A stretch of 64,000 bases of DNA from Sulfobacillus thermosulfidooxidans DSM 9293 (GTDB lineage Bacteria; Bacillota; Sulfobacillia; Sulfobacillales; Sulfobacillaceae): assembly GCF_900176145.1 (NCBI RefSeq), contig NZ_FWWY01000001.1:124001-188000 (forward strand). Direction: 5' to 3'. A program made the translations under genes and the position numbers. The notes beneath the pieces are model-generated. The model saw only the letters and a list, made by a program, of their open reading frames with translations. It made no database searches and was not told the DNA's origin. Shown here in pieces: positions 17,911 to 26,196 of the stretch (position 1 is its first letter; the number at the start of each line of letters is the position of its first letter).

Positions 17911-17968
17911 AGCTTTTCGGGGCCGTAGGCCGCCTATGCGGTAGCAGTGGATGGACGAGGTTCCGCTA

Positions 17969-19990
17969 TCAGGTGTTTTGTTGATTCTTCCAGGCCTCGA
18001 TAATATAGGTCCAAAGCGATTCTTGCGAAACAATGGGAGCTTGGATGCGAATGGGTTCAGTGGCATCAGCGGGTAGAAATAACGCATCACCTTTCCCCAA
18101 TAGGGTTTCCGCGCCCGGGCGATCCAAAATGACCTGAGAATCTGATGTGGAAGATGTCAGCAGGGCAATGCGAGTGGGCAAATTGGCTTTTAAGGGCGAA
18201 CTAATGATATTGGCTAACGGATGTTGGGTGGCAATCCACAGATAAAACCCGGCTCCTCGGGCTTTTTGCCCTAATCGGCCAATGTTCCGTTCAAACTCTT
18301 TCAGCGTCTCCTTGTCCAGATGGTCCTTGAGATCTTTGTATTCATCGATCACTAACAGACGATAGGGCAAGGATAAGATGCCTCGCTGCCGTGCAGTAAT
18401 TAAATCAGGGACTTTTAATTTGGCAAATTGTTTGTACCGGGTTTCTTGTTCATCGGCCCATTGTGCGACAAGGGCGACAACATCTTCCGGGTCAAGCAAC
18501 ACGGCATCAACATGCGGCATGTGATAAATCCAGGGAAAGGATGATCCCGCTTTGGGATCCACGACCGTAATCCGCAAATCCGACGGAGACATCGTAATCG
18601 TGATACTGGTGAGCATGGAGGAAATAACCGTCGTTTTGCCGCTATTCGTAGACCCTCCAATCAGGCAATGGGGCCATGTGGTAATATCCGACCACACAAC
18701 ACGGCCATTCGGAGTCACGCCCAAACAAATGGGAACCGCCATGCGTTGAATTTTCTGCCGATCATCGGGATCCGTTCGTGCCAACGCCGTCACCAGATCC
18801 ACAAATTGGCGATCCGGACGGGGACGTTCCACGGCAATGACCCCGGGTTCGCCATCCACATAGGTCATGCGCAAAGGCAGATTCCCATGCCCCAATTGCC
18901 CCGCGAGCGTGGCGGATTCCGCCAAAATGCGTTTGGCTAACGCCGCCGGGGGGCGAATCTTGGCGACATCGACCGTGAGACCCCGTTGCCCGCCGATGGC
19001 CTCCACATCAGGGAACCCTAAGTGCGCTAACACCTGCACGACTTCCTGCACCCGGTCCGCGGGAAGCGGCGTCGTCAACAAGGGCAGGGGATTCGGCGCG
19101 GCAGACCGAAGATCCTGCCACGTCAATCCCTGCGCACCCCATCGCGTGGTATCCGATAACCCATCCTGCGTCGTCCGGGAGGCCGGAGAGGGTAAGTCGC
19201 CAGAGACGACCTGTTGGGACGGTCCGTGTTGGGGATCCCGTCCCCGGTGCACCACGCCTTCATCCGAGACCGTCCACGATCCGGGGACTCCCGCGTGATG
19301 CAAAGCGATTTCCGCCCATTGCGTTGCCCATTGCATCCAGGCTTGCATCATCTCCGCATCAAAACCATGGGACCACGCCGGATGGACGCCGCCGCCGTCC
19401 GCGACAATCTGAATCCGGCGCACAGGGCCCCCGTCCGGCCCGGTCATCCAGATGGCGTCGCCCAAACTCCGAGCCAATCCCGCATCCAACACGTGGGCCA
19501 CCGTTTGCCACGTCGGATCGATGCCCGTGGAATTTCCCCCGGCCGTCCATGTCCGATGATACCGGTGAAAGGCTTCCGTCACCCATGATGGCTGATGAGT
19601 CAGCGTACCCAGCACAATCATTGGCCATCGCCAGAGCATCCAGTCCCGCCAGGTCTGGCCGTTGCGAACCGACGCCGGCGTGTGATAGAGCCATGCCAGT
19701 GTCCCGATGAGCACCCACAGGCCGCCGAGTCCCAAGCCCACGCCCCATCCGATGGCTCCCCACGCGATAGGAACATGATGTGAGGGCAACATGACTCCTC
19801 TCAGAGAAGAATGCCGTCCCGGAATCCGTCCCAATGTCCCGGGTGGCCGAGGGACGGAAAACGGTAACGGAGACCACAGGGCGTGCCAGGCCGCCGCGCC
19901 ATTCCACGGCACCGCCGGAACCCAATGATGGATGGCCGCCACATGCCACCCCAACCCGATCATCACCAACAAAATGAGCCACGCCCACAC
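17969..19990 (-). CDS. FtsK/SpoIIIE-type DNA translocase (TcpA-like coupling ATPase)
   Basis: 673 residues. Two or three N-terminal membrane segments (first about 3-20, next near 75-105) precede a cytoplasmic ATPase. Walker A is GGSTNSGKTT near 445, with VVDPKAGSSF soon after, Walker B as LLVIDEYKDL near 550, and the FtsK-type ATQHP motif near 590. Such proteins bring DNA to the transfer channel in Gram-positive conjugative elements, or pump double-stranded DNA themselves in actinomycete elements. GTG at 19990 is preferred: AAGGAGG lies ten bases upstream, while the TTG at 20023 has none. Confidence 0.9.
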   Translation of the reverse strand: MWAWLILLVMIGLGWHVAAIHHWVPAVPWNGAAAWHALWSPLPFSVPRPPGTLGRIPGRHSSLRGVMLPSHHVPIAWGAIGWGVGLGLGGLWVLIGTLAWLYHTPASVRNGQTWRDWMLWRWPMIVLGTLTHQPSWVTEAFHRYHRTWTAGGNSTGIDPTWQTVAHVLDAGLARSLGDAIWMTGPDGGPVRRIQIVADGGGVHPAWSHGFDAEMMQAWMQWATQWAEIALHHAGVPGSWTVSDEGVVHRGRDPQHGPSQQVVSGDLPSPASRTTQDGLSDTTRWGAQGLTWQDLRSAAPNPLPLLTTPLPADRVQEVVQVLAHLGFPDVEAIGGQRGLTVDVAKIRPPAALAKRILAESATLAGQLGHGNLPLRMTYVDGEPGVIAVERPRPDRQFVDLVTALARTDPDDRQKIQRMAVPICLGVTPNGRVVWSDITTWPHCLIGGSTNSGKTTVISSMLTSITITMSPSDLRITVVDPKAGSSFPWIYHMPHVDAVLLDPEDVVALVAQWADEQETRYKQFAKLKVPDLITARQRGILSLPYRLLVIDEYKDLKDHLDKETLKEFERNIGRLGQKARGAGFYLWIATQHPLANIISSPLKANLPTRIALLTSSTSDSQVILDRPGAETLLGKGDALFLPADATEPIRIQAPIVSQESLWTYIIEAWKNQQNT

Positions 19991-20182
19991 GATGGCAACG
20001 CCTCCTTGTTCATCGGGGCTCAACCCGAGCGTCCGCTGACCCTTGGGGATCTATCCTGGGCTGCTAGTCAAAGGCATCCCCGGAACCACCCAGGGCAGAC
20101 GGCACCCTCCGCAAAAGCAAGCGAGATGCCCCTGCATCAGGCATCTCGGCAATTTAACTCGGTTAACCTCGTTACAATGCAG

Positions 20183-20722
20183 TTACAAGTTCCGCAAGTG
20201 AGGCGACCATTGCATCCCTTCCACCAAATCGCGCCAATTCCACCGAACGCGCTGCTCATCCCCAATGAAATCTGGGAGGGCTTGGCGCACACGATGATAC
20301 AAAGTTTCCGGATCCAGTTGAGCCGCAATCATCTCCACATCATGTGAATCGTGCCCAATCCAACGTCCCAACTTACTAATAACCCAATCATACGGATCGA
20401 GCCATCCCACCCGCAAATGCCTAAATTCCCAATTGCTCCATTGAATCCGGTCTTCCCAATCTTCTGGCATCCACATAACACTACCCGCACGAAACGAAAT
20501 GCCAATTTGCTCGGCCATTTGAATCACTTGCTCCGAAGGAACCGAGGAAGTCAACAAAATCCCATCGAGATCATCGGTTTCTCGAATCGTTGTGGGATTA
20601 TAAAACGCTAATGCAGCGCCTCCAACCACAATAATGACCGCCTCAGCATCAGGTGGCCACGCTGAATGACTATCAAGCATTTTAAGAGCCTGATGAACAT
20701 TGTCCTGATTTGTTAAAAACAT
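20183..20722 (-). CDS. Nucleotidyltransferase-fold protein (DUF6036-like)
   Basis: 179 residues. GGAALAFYNPTT followed by ETDDLDG (about 34-54) is the pattern of minimal nucleotidyltransferases, with GG, then a TxDxD metal site. This class occurs in toxin-antitoxin and abortive infection loci. Start has AGGAGAC eight bases upstream. It follows a 194-residue unknown gene after 15 nt and the two probably form one unit. Confidence 0.68.
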   Translation of the reverse strand: MFLTNQDNVHQALKMLDSHSAWPPDAEAVIIVVGGAALAFYNPTTIRETDDLDGILLTSSVPSEQVIQMAEQIGISFRAGSVMWMPEDWEDRIQWSNWEFRHLRVGWLDPYDWVISKLGRWIGHDSHDVEMIAAQLDPETLYHRVRQALPDFIGDEQRVRWNWRDLVEGMQWSPHLRNL

Positions 20723-20737
20723 TTCTTCAAGTCTCCT

Positions 20738-21319
20738 CTAAATCGGTTCGGATCTCTCGATCCCGTTTGTATTCGGGATTAAGGGTCGGCAATCAATCCA
20801 GCCCTGCCCCCATCGTGTTTGAACACGGCCTTTGGCCGCGGCATCGATCGCGACGCGCAGATACATGACCCGGCGTTCGAGGCGCAACCAATCTCGCACC
20901 GGGCGGGATGGCCACTGCACGAGACTTTTCCAAAAGTCCGGCGGCCAAGTGGTCATCAAATAGGATGCGAGAGCCCACGTGGTGTCATTCGCATAATATC
21001 CCCAATGTAACGCCCCCCAAAACCATAACGCTTCCCGAATGGCCACCTGTTCATCGGGGGATGCTACCTCATATCCGGCCAAGACATCCGTGAACACCGC
21101 AGCATCACTCATCAGGAGCCACGGACCTTCCCAGACAGTGATCCGTGGGACAACCTGGGCCATCTGACGCAAGTGGTTCCAGGTCGCGCGGGTCCCGGGC
21201 AACGGGGTGCGCCATTGCTCGTCACGGGTCACCTTCGCAATTTCTTGTCCCATGACTTGGCGTAAGCCCGTTAACGACCAACGCACGGGAATCCATTGAT
21301 AAACATTATTCCCCGACAC
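20738..21319 (-). CDS. Hypothetical partner of the nucleotidyltransferase, 193 aa
   Basis: Not recognised. Trp-rich, mostly helical in appearance. GTG at 21319 is chosen because GGGAGGG lies six bases upstream. Sits 15 nt before the nucleotidyltransferase gene, so a two-gene module is likely. Confidence 0.6.
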   Translation of the reverse strand: MSGNNVYQWIPVRWSLTGLRQVMGQEIAKVTRDEQWRTPLPGTRATWNHLRQMAQVVPRITVWEGPWLLMSDAAVFTDVLAGYEVASPDEQVAIREALWFWGALHWGYYANDTTWALASYLMTTWPPDFWKSLVQWPSRPVRDWLRLERRVMYLRVAIDAAAKGRVQTRWGQGWIDCRPLIPNTNGIERSEPI

Positions 21320-21597
21320 CGCGGTCCCTCCCGATCCTGGTGTTAAGAACGTCACGTTTGAGCTGATTGTATCACGTCCGGCGCCCCCGATGCCTCAGTC
21401 CAATGAACTTGCTCACCGCCGAAACCTGACGGATTGAGGTCCTGGTTCGGCGTCCATTGTGTACTCACCACATCTTACGCCGATCGCTCTAGACGTGGTT
21501 TCGGACTGTTTCGACCCTATTTGCCGAAAAATCTGCTTTCATTTATGTGACGGGATCAGCAGTTCTATTGAAAGGCGAGGATTATCATGCAACAATT
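21320..21597. other. Intergenic stretch, 278 bp
   Basis: AT-richer than the flanks. No supported gene, terminator or repeat seen. Confidence 0.4.
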
Positions 21598-21726
21598 CTA
21601 AAGCTGGTATCGATCTAGCATATCGTCAATTAGCGCATAAGCAATTTTGGCAGTGTCATTGATATTGCGAAAGTCGTCTTTTGTGAGTTGCCAAAAGTAC
21701 TTCGGATTTTCTTCATGGCTCGCCAT
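21598..21726 (-). CDS. Microprotein, 42 aa, last of the MNT unit
   Basis: The ATG shares its A with the TGA stop of the gene before it, a 1-nt overlap typical of coupled translation. The peptide is charged and helical (ending LIDDMLDRYQL). No known family. Its coupling to the 60-residue gene and the nucleotidyltransferase suggests a common function. Confidence 0.55.
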   Translation of the reverse strand: MASHEENPKYFWQLTKDDFRNINDTAKIAYALIDDMLDRYQL

Positions 21727-21908
21727 CATGCTTCATCAATCATCATATTGATCTTATCGGCATTGGGTTTATACGATTCCATAACCTCGATAGCGTCGTT
21801 GTTGTAAATATCACCTTCACGAAAGTCCTCGCCAAATAACGCATAATGAGCAGCGGCCAAACCGAAAAGATGAGCGGCTTTTCGGAGAGAATCCTTACGA
21901 CTAGCCAT
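21726..21908 (-). CDS. Small helical protein, 60 aa, next to the MNT gene
   Basis: Begins ATG GCT AGT inside the 3' end of the nucleotidyltransferase frame (8-nt overlap) and ends on the start of the 42-residue gene. It contains KAAHLFGLAAAHYALFGED, a helix with two His residues. Function unknown. It could be half of a HEPN-like partner, but no complete HEPN motif (RxxxxxH) is present. Confidence 0.5.
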   Translation of the reverse strand: MASRKDSLRKAAHLFGLAAAHYALFGEDFREGDIYNNDAIEVMESYKPNADKINMMIDEA

Positions 21909-22576
21909 GAACGGTAGACTCCAGCATACGATCTCCTGCATTGGCTGTCGAATGGCGCGCTTGCCATATAACCTGTTCGGTCCGCCGCTTCAGAAGGCCC
22001 CCAACGTCTGGCGATTCCATAATGTGTTGAACTTCTCGTGACAGTTTTTGACTATTGGCGGTGCCGTTTAACGTTTGTTCCAGCACAACGAGCCTCTTAG
22101 CCAACTGACGGTATTCCCGCCCATCGTCCCCCCCACGGATCGTCCCACTGTTGCAGATCTTCCAGCTCGACCATGACATCTTGTGCCGCTCCCAGAACAC
22201 TGAGAATCGGGGTGGGAACCGGTTCGCCCAATAGCGTCACATCTCCGAGCACGTACCCAGTTTTCATGATCCAATTCAGCGTAGGGTTGATGAGCCGATT
22301 GGCTCTTGCCCCTTTGATCGAAAGCCAATGCCAATCAACGTCAGGCCACCCCGTCTTTATGGACCGCCTTAATTCGACAATCTCTTGATCCCTCAACGGT
22401 TTGTCCCCGATCAGCATCATGTCATAGTCGCTTGACGGGCGAGGTATTCCATTCCATCGGGAACCATAGCAAATAACGATGCGACAAGAAGGCAATAGCG
22501 CAAGCACATCCGCCAAGCGAATGCGCCACGCCTGGGGAAGGACGTTCAAGTCGCTCAACTGTACTGGTTGACCCAT
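21901..22576 (-). pseudogene. MNT-type nucleotidyltransferase with a frameshift at a G7 run
   Basis: The first frame (22576 to 22097) has the nucleotidyltransferase signature CYGSRWNGIPRPSSDYDMMLI split as GS...SDYD near residues 36-50. After DDPWG a run of seven G residues (plus-strand C run 22128-22134) shifts the frame. Removing one G joins it to a helical C-terminal frame that continues to the TAG at 21901 and overlaps the next start. The full protein would be about 225 residues. Either a sequencing error, a recent mutation, or a slip site that switches expression. Confidence 0.62.
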
Positions 22577-23006
22577 AGGTTATCCGTCCTTTTTGTGACG
22601 CGTTATTAATATAAAGTATAACCCAAACAATGCCTCCTTTGACCTTGATTGCCGAACCGTTGGTCCGCGCTGGCATCCCACCCTTAACCATCCCGTTTTC
22701 CAATCCAATTTAACGTAGGCAAATCAAACATAGACTCCACCATAAGAATTATCCGAATTGGGGAAACATCTGGGAGTTTCTAAATGCAATTGGGGAATGG
22801 TCATCGTAAGGTTAGAACAGACTCGCAAATCATCCCACCCGTCAGCATCAGAACTAGCTGAGAAGTTCTCCTCCGACAAGCTCCCCAATTCCACTTCATG
22901 ATTGATCCCGCAAAACTTTTCAGGCATGGCCCAACATTGGAAGACTTCGGACCATGCCTGAACCACACGGAATAATCGTTACTGGACCACTGGCGAAAAT
23001 GCTGGC

Positions 23007-23525
23007 TTAGAGGTTATCAATGGCCATGTCATGAATAATTTCGACCGTGCGACGATAATGGACATCCCGAGAGCACCGCACTACGAGATCCCATGCCTTT
23101 AAGATCGCGGGATCACGCTGAATCCCTGTATTCCACGTCATCAGCAGTCCCGGATAGGGATGATGAACAACAGCATGCAAAATCTCCGAACCATCACCTT
23201 CGTGATCAATGATCACGTAATCAGGGGATATTGTCTGTACGAGATCGAGAGTAGACATCGTAAGCGGTCCGGTGATGCGCAGATCTCGTGCCCCTGGCAA
23301 CGATGGCCACTCGTTCAGTGGTTGGACAATCACCACCGATTGATCGGGCATCAAACTTTCGTGGAGAAGAGCTCGCAAGAGCGTCGTTTTACCGGTTCCT
23401 GATGATCCAGTCACCAGCAAGCGATGGTGTTGCCGAACATGGGTTACGAGCCGATAGGCCGTCTCTGCGCTTAATATCTGCTGATCCACCAAATCCCACA
23501 TGGATAACGAAACTGTTGTGGTCAT
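23007..23525 (-). CDS. Mini VirB11/TadA-like secretion ATPase
   Basis: 172 residues. RLLVTGSSGTGKTTLLRALL near residue 35 is Walker A. After about 60 residues follows DYVIIDHEGDGSEILHAVVHH, the equivalent of the Walker B region of VirB11/TadA ATPases. The large N-terminal domain of that family is missing, as is the usual second His box. Start at ATG 23525 has GGAGGG nine bases upstream. It may assist the transfer apparatus encoded further right; this is inference. Confidence 0.65.
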   Translation of the reverse strand: MTTTVSLSMWDLVDQQILSAETAYRLVTHVRQHHRLLVTGSSGTGKTTLLRALLHESLMPDQSVVIVQPLNEWPSLPGARDLRITGPLTMSTLDLVQTISPDYVIIDHEGDGSEILHAVVHHPYPGLLMTWNTGIQRDPAILKAWDLVVRCSRDVHYRRTVEIIHDMAIDNL

Positions 23526-23809
23526 CCGAGTGATCCCTCCATTGTTCACTACATTGTCGATAAATCCCAGCCCGGACCATACGGGATTCTTTTTTGAAAC
23601 ATTCGTTATCCCGACGTTCACCGGCCTAAAAAAGCCGAGTCCTACGCGGACTCGGTCTGAACGATGAGCTTTGTGACAATGCTCGATTAAAGATACACTT
23701 CCGCTCCCAAGATTCCGTATGGACTGAACCGTTCGGAGCTTTACGGTACGACAAAGCCTTTAACGCGCCCAATATTTCTCCCTGCTAGAGATAACACAGA
23801 AAATGTTAG
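23526..23809. other. Non-coding gap holding a terminator
   Basis: No supported gene. Contains the hairpin described at 23629-23657. Confidence 0.5.
23629..23657 (-). terminator. Intrinsic terminator
   Basis: On the minus strand ACCGAGTCC, loop GCGTA, GGACTCGGC, then TTTTTT. Ends the transcript of the zinc-ribbon/small-gene run that comes from 24.9 kb. Confidence 0.85.
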
Positions 23810-24040
23810 TCACACTTCCCTCTCACCGTTATGCTCCGCAAAATCAAGTAATGCGGCTTGCGTAGCTTCATACGCTTCCATTACCCAGTTTTTCCACTGT
23901 TCTTCCGTAAACACATATTTGTCAGGATATCGGAATTGACTAGGAAAATCCCCTAGTTCTGGCACATAACCATCGAGATCGGCATATGATAACACATGTT
24001 GGCTATATCCCGGCGGCAGTTGGGTATAAATGAATGCCAT
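23810..24040 (-). CDS. Small hypothetical acidic protein, 76 aa
   Basis: Not recognised. Tyr-rich N-terminus and an acidic helix at the C-terminus. ATG at 24040 follows AAGGATG at seven bases. One of a row of small genes typical of plasmids and phages. Confidence 0.6.
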   Translation of the reverse strand: MAFIYTQLPPGYSQHVLSYADLDGYVPELGDFPSQFRYPDKYVFTEEQWKNWVMEAYEATQAALLDFAEHNGEREV

Positions 24041-24094
24041 GTTCACTCATCCTTCCAGTTTCTTGGATTTTGACGCTGTGAACCTGTTGAACCG

Positions 24095-24217
24095 TTAATT
24101 CTTCTGATCGGAACAAAAATAATACGATGTCTCGTGGTCTGCATACGCATTAGCCCACCCGCTTTCGTACCGGGCGGTAGTATGATGAATAGATGTTCCG
24201 CAAATATGACATACCAT
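24095..24217 (-). CDS. Small zinc-finger-like protein, 40 aa
   Basis: Starts MVCHICGTS with a CxxC pair and ends with a Cys in YYFCSDQ, so one metal site is plausible. Start follows GGGGGA closely. Function unknown. Confidence 0.5.
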   Translation of the reverse strand: MVCHICGTSIHHTTARYESGWANAYADHETSYYFCSDQKN

Positions 24218-24255
24218 TTTATCCCCCAGGATCCTAAGCATTTTCGATGGGATAC

Positions 24256-24471
24256 TCAGTCCCCGTACAGTTCCGGCATCTCCTGACGGCATGCGTCACA
24301 CACTAAATCGCCTAGGGCATCGGATTCTCCGTGGGCCTCACAAACATACTTGTGACAGACCACACACACCGCATCGGGGTCTCCGTGGATCTCACAAAAA
24401 GACTTGATACAGACCCCACACTGATAGATCCCGGGCCGCCGACAGCGCCAACATTGTAGCATCTCGTCCAT
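24256..24471 (-). CDS. Cys-rich zinc-binding protein, 71 aa
   Basis: Four CxxC-type pairs: CWRC, CGVC, CVVC and CDAC, with interspersed His (FCEIHGD, CEAHGE). This gives two B-box or treble-clef like zinc sites in tandem. GGAGGAG lies six bases before ATG. Probably a nucleic-acid or protein adaptor; no direct evidence. Confidence 0.7.
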   Translation of the reverse strand: MDEMLQCWRCRRPGIYQCGVCIKSFCEIHGDPDAVCVVCHKYVCEAHGESDALGDLVCDACRQEMPELYGD

Positions 24472-24514
24472 GATGTCTCCTCCGTTCCCCCAACACGCGG
24501 GTCATCTTCGGCGT

Positions 24515-24676
24515 CTAATGGTCTTCCTCATACCCATCAAACCACACGACTTGCCCTTGCTCGTCAATCTTATGCGTATCCTCTCGCCGGCAATGCGCTT
24601 GCGCGTCCTCTAGCGTTAATCCCCGTTGAATGACGCGCCGATGCCCATCCCGATAAAAGCGCACGATCCGATACAT
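24515..24676 (-). CDS. Microprotein of the [11 protein letters not shown] type, 53 aa
   Basis: GGGAGGT eight bases before ATG. Contains [21 protein letters not shown] followed by a segment ending in [10 protein letters not shown] degraded relative with the same core ([15 protein letters not shown]) lies at 55096-55260. Small proteins like this are common on mobile elements; function unknown. Confidence 0.72.
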   Translation of the reverse strand: MYRIVRFYRDGHRRVIQRGLTLEDAQAHCRREDTHKIDEQGQVVWFDGYEEDH

Positions 24677-24725
24677 CTGGATCGACCTCCCGTAAAGACA
24701 TGATTGCGGGCCATGACGCCCATAA

Positions 24726-24755
24726 AAATCCCCACCTTCTTAACCGAAGGCGGGG
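24726..24755 (-). terminator. Intrinsic terminator
   Basis: Minus strand CCCCGCCTTC, loop, GAAGGTGGGG, then ATTTTT. It follows the 44-residue gene at 24799. Confidence 0.75.
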
Positions 24756-24798
24756 GACGACGGGGGGCATATGCCAAGGAGTGGCCGGCTCAGAGTCT

Positions 24799-24933
24799 TC
24801 AACAGGAATATTGATTTCCGTTAAGGCGGAATAGGTCGGCGGCACGCCACAGGCTTTTTGCGCCCACCCCCCAGTCCACCGTCCGCAGAAAGGGCGTGCG
24901 TGGTTGGGCGATGGAAAACAGGATGACACTCAT
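24799..24933 (-). CDS. Microprotein, 44 aa
   Basis: AAGGAGAGG ends six bases before ATG, a strong ribosome binding site. The peptide starts MSVILFSIAQPRTPFLRTV. No known family. It lies divergent to the AbrB operon. Confidence 0.5.
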   Translation of the reverse strand: MSVILFSIAQPRTPFLRTVDWGVGAKSLWRAADLFRLNGNQYSC

Positions 24934-25043
24934 AGCACACCTCTCCTTTGTCAGATATTTACGTTTGCTGAGGGATCCTCGGCTTCCCATTCGGCATTCG
25001 ATCTCCCACAATGACCGGATTTTTCAGGCATTCCCCCAGGTTC

Positions 25044-25072
25044 TTGCTTGTGATTGGCACACATGATACAAT
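25044..25072 (+). promoter_or_regulatory. Promoter of the AbrB/ParB-like/GMK-like operon
   Basis: TTGCTT (25044-25049) and TACAAT (25067-25072) with 17-nt spacing. The only plus-strand operon in this part of the element starts 55 bp downstream. Confidence 0.55.
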
Positions 25073-25127
25073 AAACAATCATGATAGTTCTGAGTATCAG
25101 GATAATGATGCCCGGAGGGATGCAGAT

Positions 25128-25316
25128 ATGATAACCGTGACTACACGGGTAAATGGCCCGCGTTATCAAACAACCGTTCCACGGGCCATCCGGGAAAAAT
25201 TACACATTGATCGAGGGTCCGTTCTGATATGGACGATTCAATCTGACGGTCACGTGATCGTTTCGACCCTTCCCGAAGATTTTTCGATACCGTTCGAGAA
25301 GGAGTCTTCCTCATGA
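25128..25316 (+). CDS. AbrB/MazE-type (SpoVT-AbrB) DNA-binding protein
   Basis: 62 residues. A swapped-hairpin domain with the family pattern TTRVNGPRYQTTVPRAIREKL followed by RGSVLIW is clear. Start at ATG 25128 follows GGAGGG at eight bases. Such proteins act as antitoxins or transition regulators and usually repress their own operon. Ends with an ATGA overlap on the next gene. Confidence 0.85.
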   Translation: MITVTTRVNGPRYQTTVPRAIREKLHIDRGSVLIWTIQSDGHVIVSTLPEDFSIPFEKESSS

Positions 25317-25633
25317 AATGGATTGATCCTCGTCAACTGATCCCTACTCAAGAATTAGCGACTATGATTGGGCAAATTCGTACACTGGTTCCGATTATGC
25401 AAGAACATGGATATGATGTGTCATTTCCGATTGAGGTACTGGAATTTCAAAATCGTTATTATGTTTTGGAGGGTCATCATCGGTTGGCTGCCGCAATGTT
25501 ATTGGGCATTAACCCCGTACCGATTGTCACGCGAGCCGATCTGCCTGGAAACATGCCCCCAGACATCTTTGTTCAGGATATTCCCGTTTCAGCACGGTAT
25601 GATTTTGAAGAACTATGGGGAAAAGAATTATGA
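25313..25633 (+). CDS. ParB/sulfiredoxin-fold protein
   Basis: 106 residues. EGHHRLAAAMLLG near residue 50 is the ParB N-terminal nucleotide-binding motif (GxxHR). No HTH or C-terminal ParB part follows. Stand-alone ParB/Srx domains can be nucleases, CTPases or kinases. It overlaps the genes on both sides by 4 nt, so translation is coupled. Confidence 0.75.
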   Translation: MKWIDPRQLIPTQELATMIGQIRTLVPIMQEHGYDVSFPIEVLEFQNRYYVLEGHHRLAAAMLLGINPVPIVTRADLPGNMPPDIFVQDIPVSARYDFEELWGKEL

Positions 25634-26196
25634 AAGGACATATTTTTATCCTGATAGGCCCTAGCGGAGCAGGTAAAACGACTTTAGCGAACACCCTTCA
25701 TCAGGAAGGATTGGCCCATCGCATCGTGACATGGACAACACGATCCCCTCGACCGGGCGAAGCGCCTGGACGAGATTACATTTTTGTAACTCCAGGGCAA
25801 TTTGACGCAGCCTTTCATCAAGGGGACTTATTAGAGCGTGAATATCTTTACGGAACATGGTACGGGACCCCCATTCAAGCATTATCGGATGCTTTGCATC
25901 AAAATCACATTGTTCTTATCTCTATGGGACTTCAAGGCGCTCGAACTATCAAACAACGCTGGCCATCCCAGTCAACTATCGTGGCCGTACTCCCCCCCAA
26001 TCCAGAAACCTTGTATCAACGTTTACTCAATCGTGGGATTTCCGATCACGATTTAGCTGTACGATGGCCGGTTATGCAGCAAGAAGTGAACGAAGCCCAA
26101 CAATTGGCAGATTATCTTATTATAAATGATGCTCTGCCTCGTGCAATTGCTGAACTCAAACACATTATTTCACAACAAACCTCTAAGATCCTTTAA
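25630..26196 (+). CDS. Guanylate-kinase-like protein
   Basis: 188 residues. Walker A IGPSGAGKTTLA at residues 9-20, then TTRSPRPGEAPGRDY (about 37-51), which matches the GMP-binding loop of guanylate kinase. YLYGTWYGTP near 75 is also typical. The housekeeping enzyme is usually about 200 residues, so this is near full length. In a mobile cassette it may act on a modified nucleotide or oligo end rather than in GTP synthesis. Confidence 0.85.
   Translation: MKGHIFILIGPSGAGKTTLANTLHQEGLAHRIVTWTTRSPRPGEAPGRDYIFVTPGQFDAAFHQGDLLEREYLYGTWYGTPIQALSDALHQNHIVLISMGLQGARTIKQRWPSQSTIVAVLPPNPETLYQRLLNRGISDHDLAVRWPVMQQEVNEAQQLADYLIINDALPRAIAELKHIISQQTSKIL

Noticed and set aside
22724-22966. 80-codon minus-strand frame upstream of the MNT gene
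   Set aside because: GTG start without ribosome binding site and low-complexity Ser/Asp composition; no family pattern. Not strong enough to list.
24951-25169. Hydrophobic minus-strand frame MITRAIYPCSHG...
   Set aside because: It lies antisense over the promoter and start of the AbrB operon and has no ribosome binding site.
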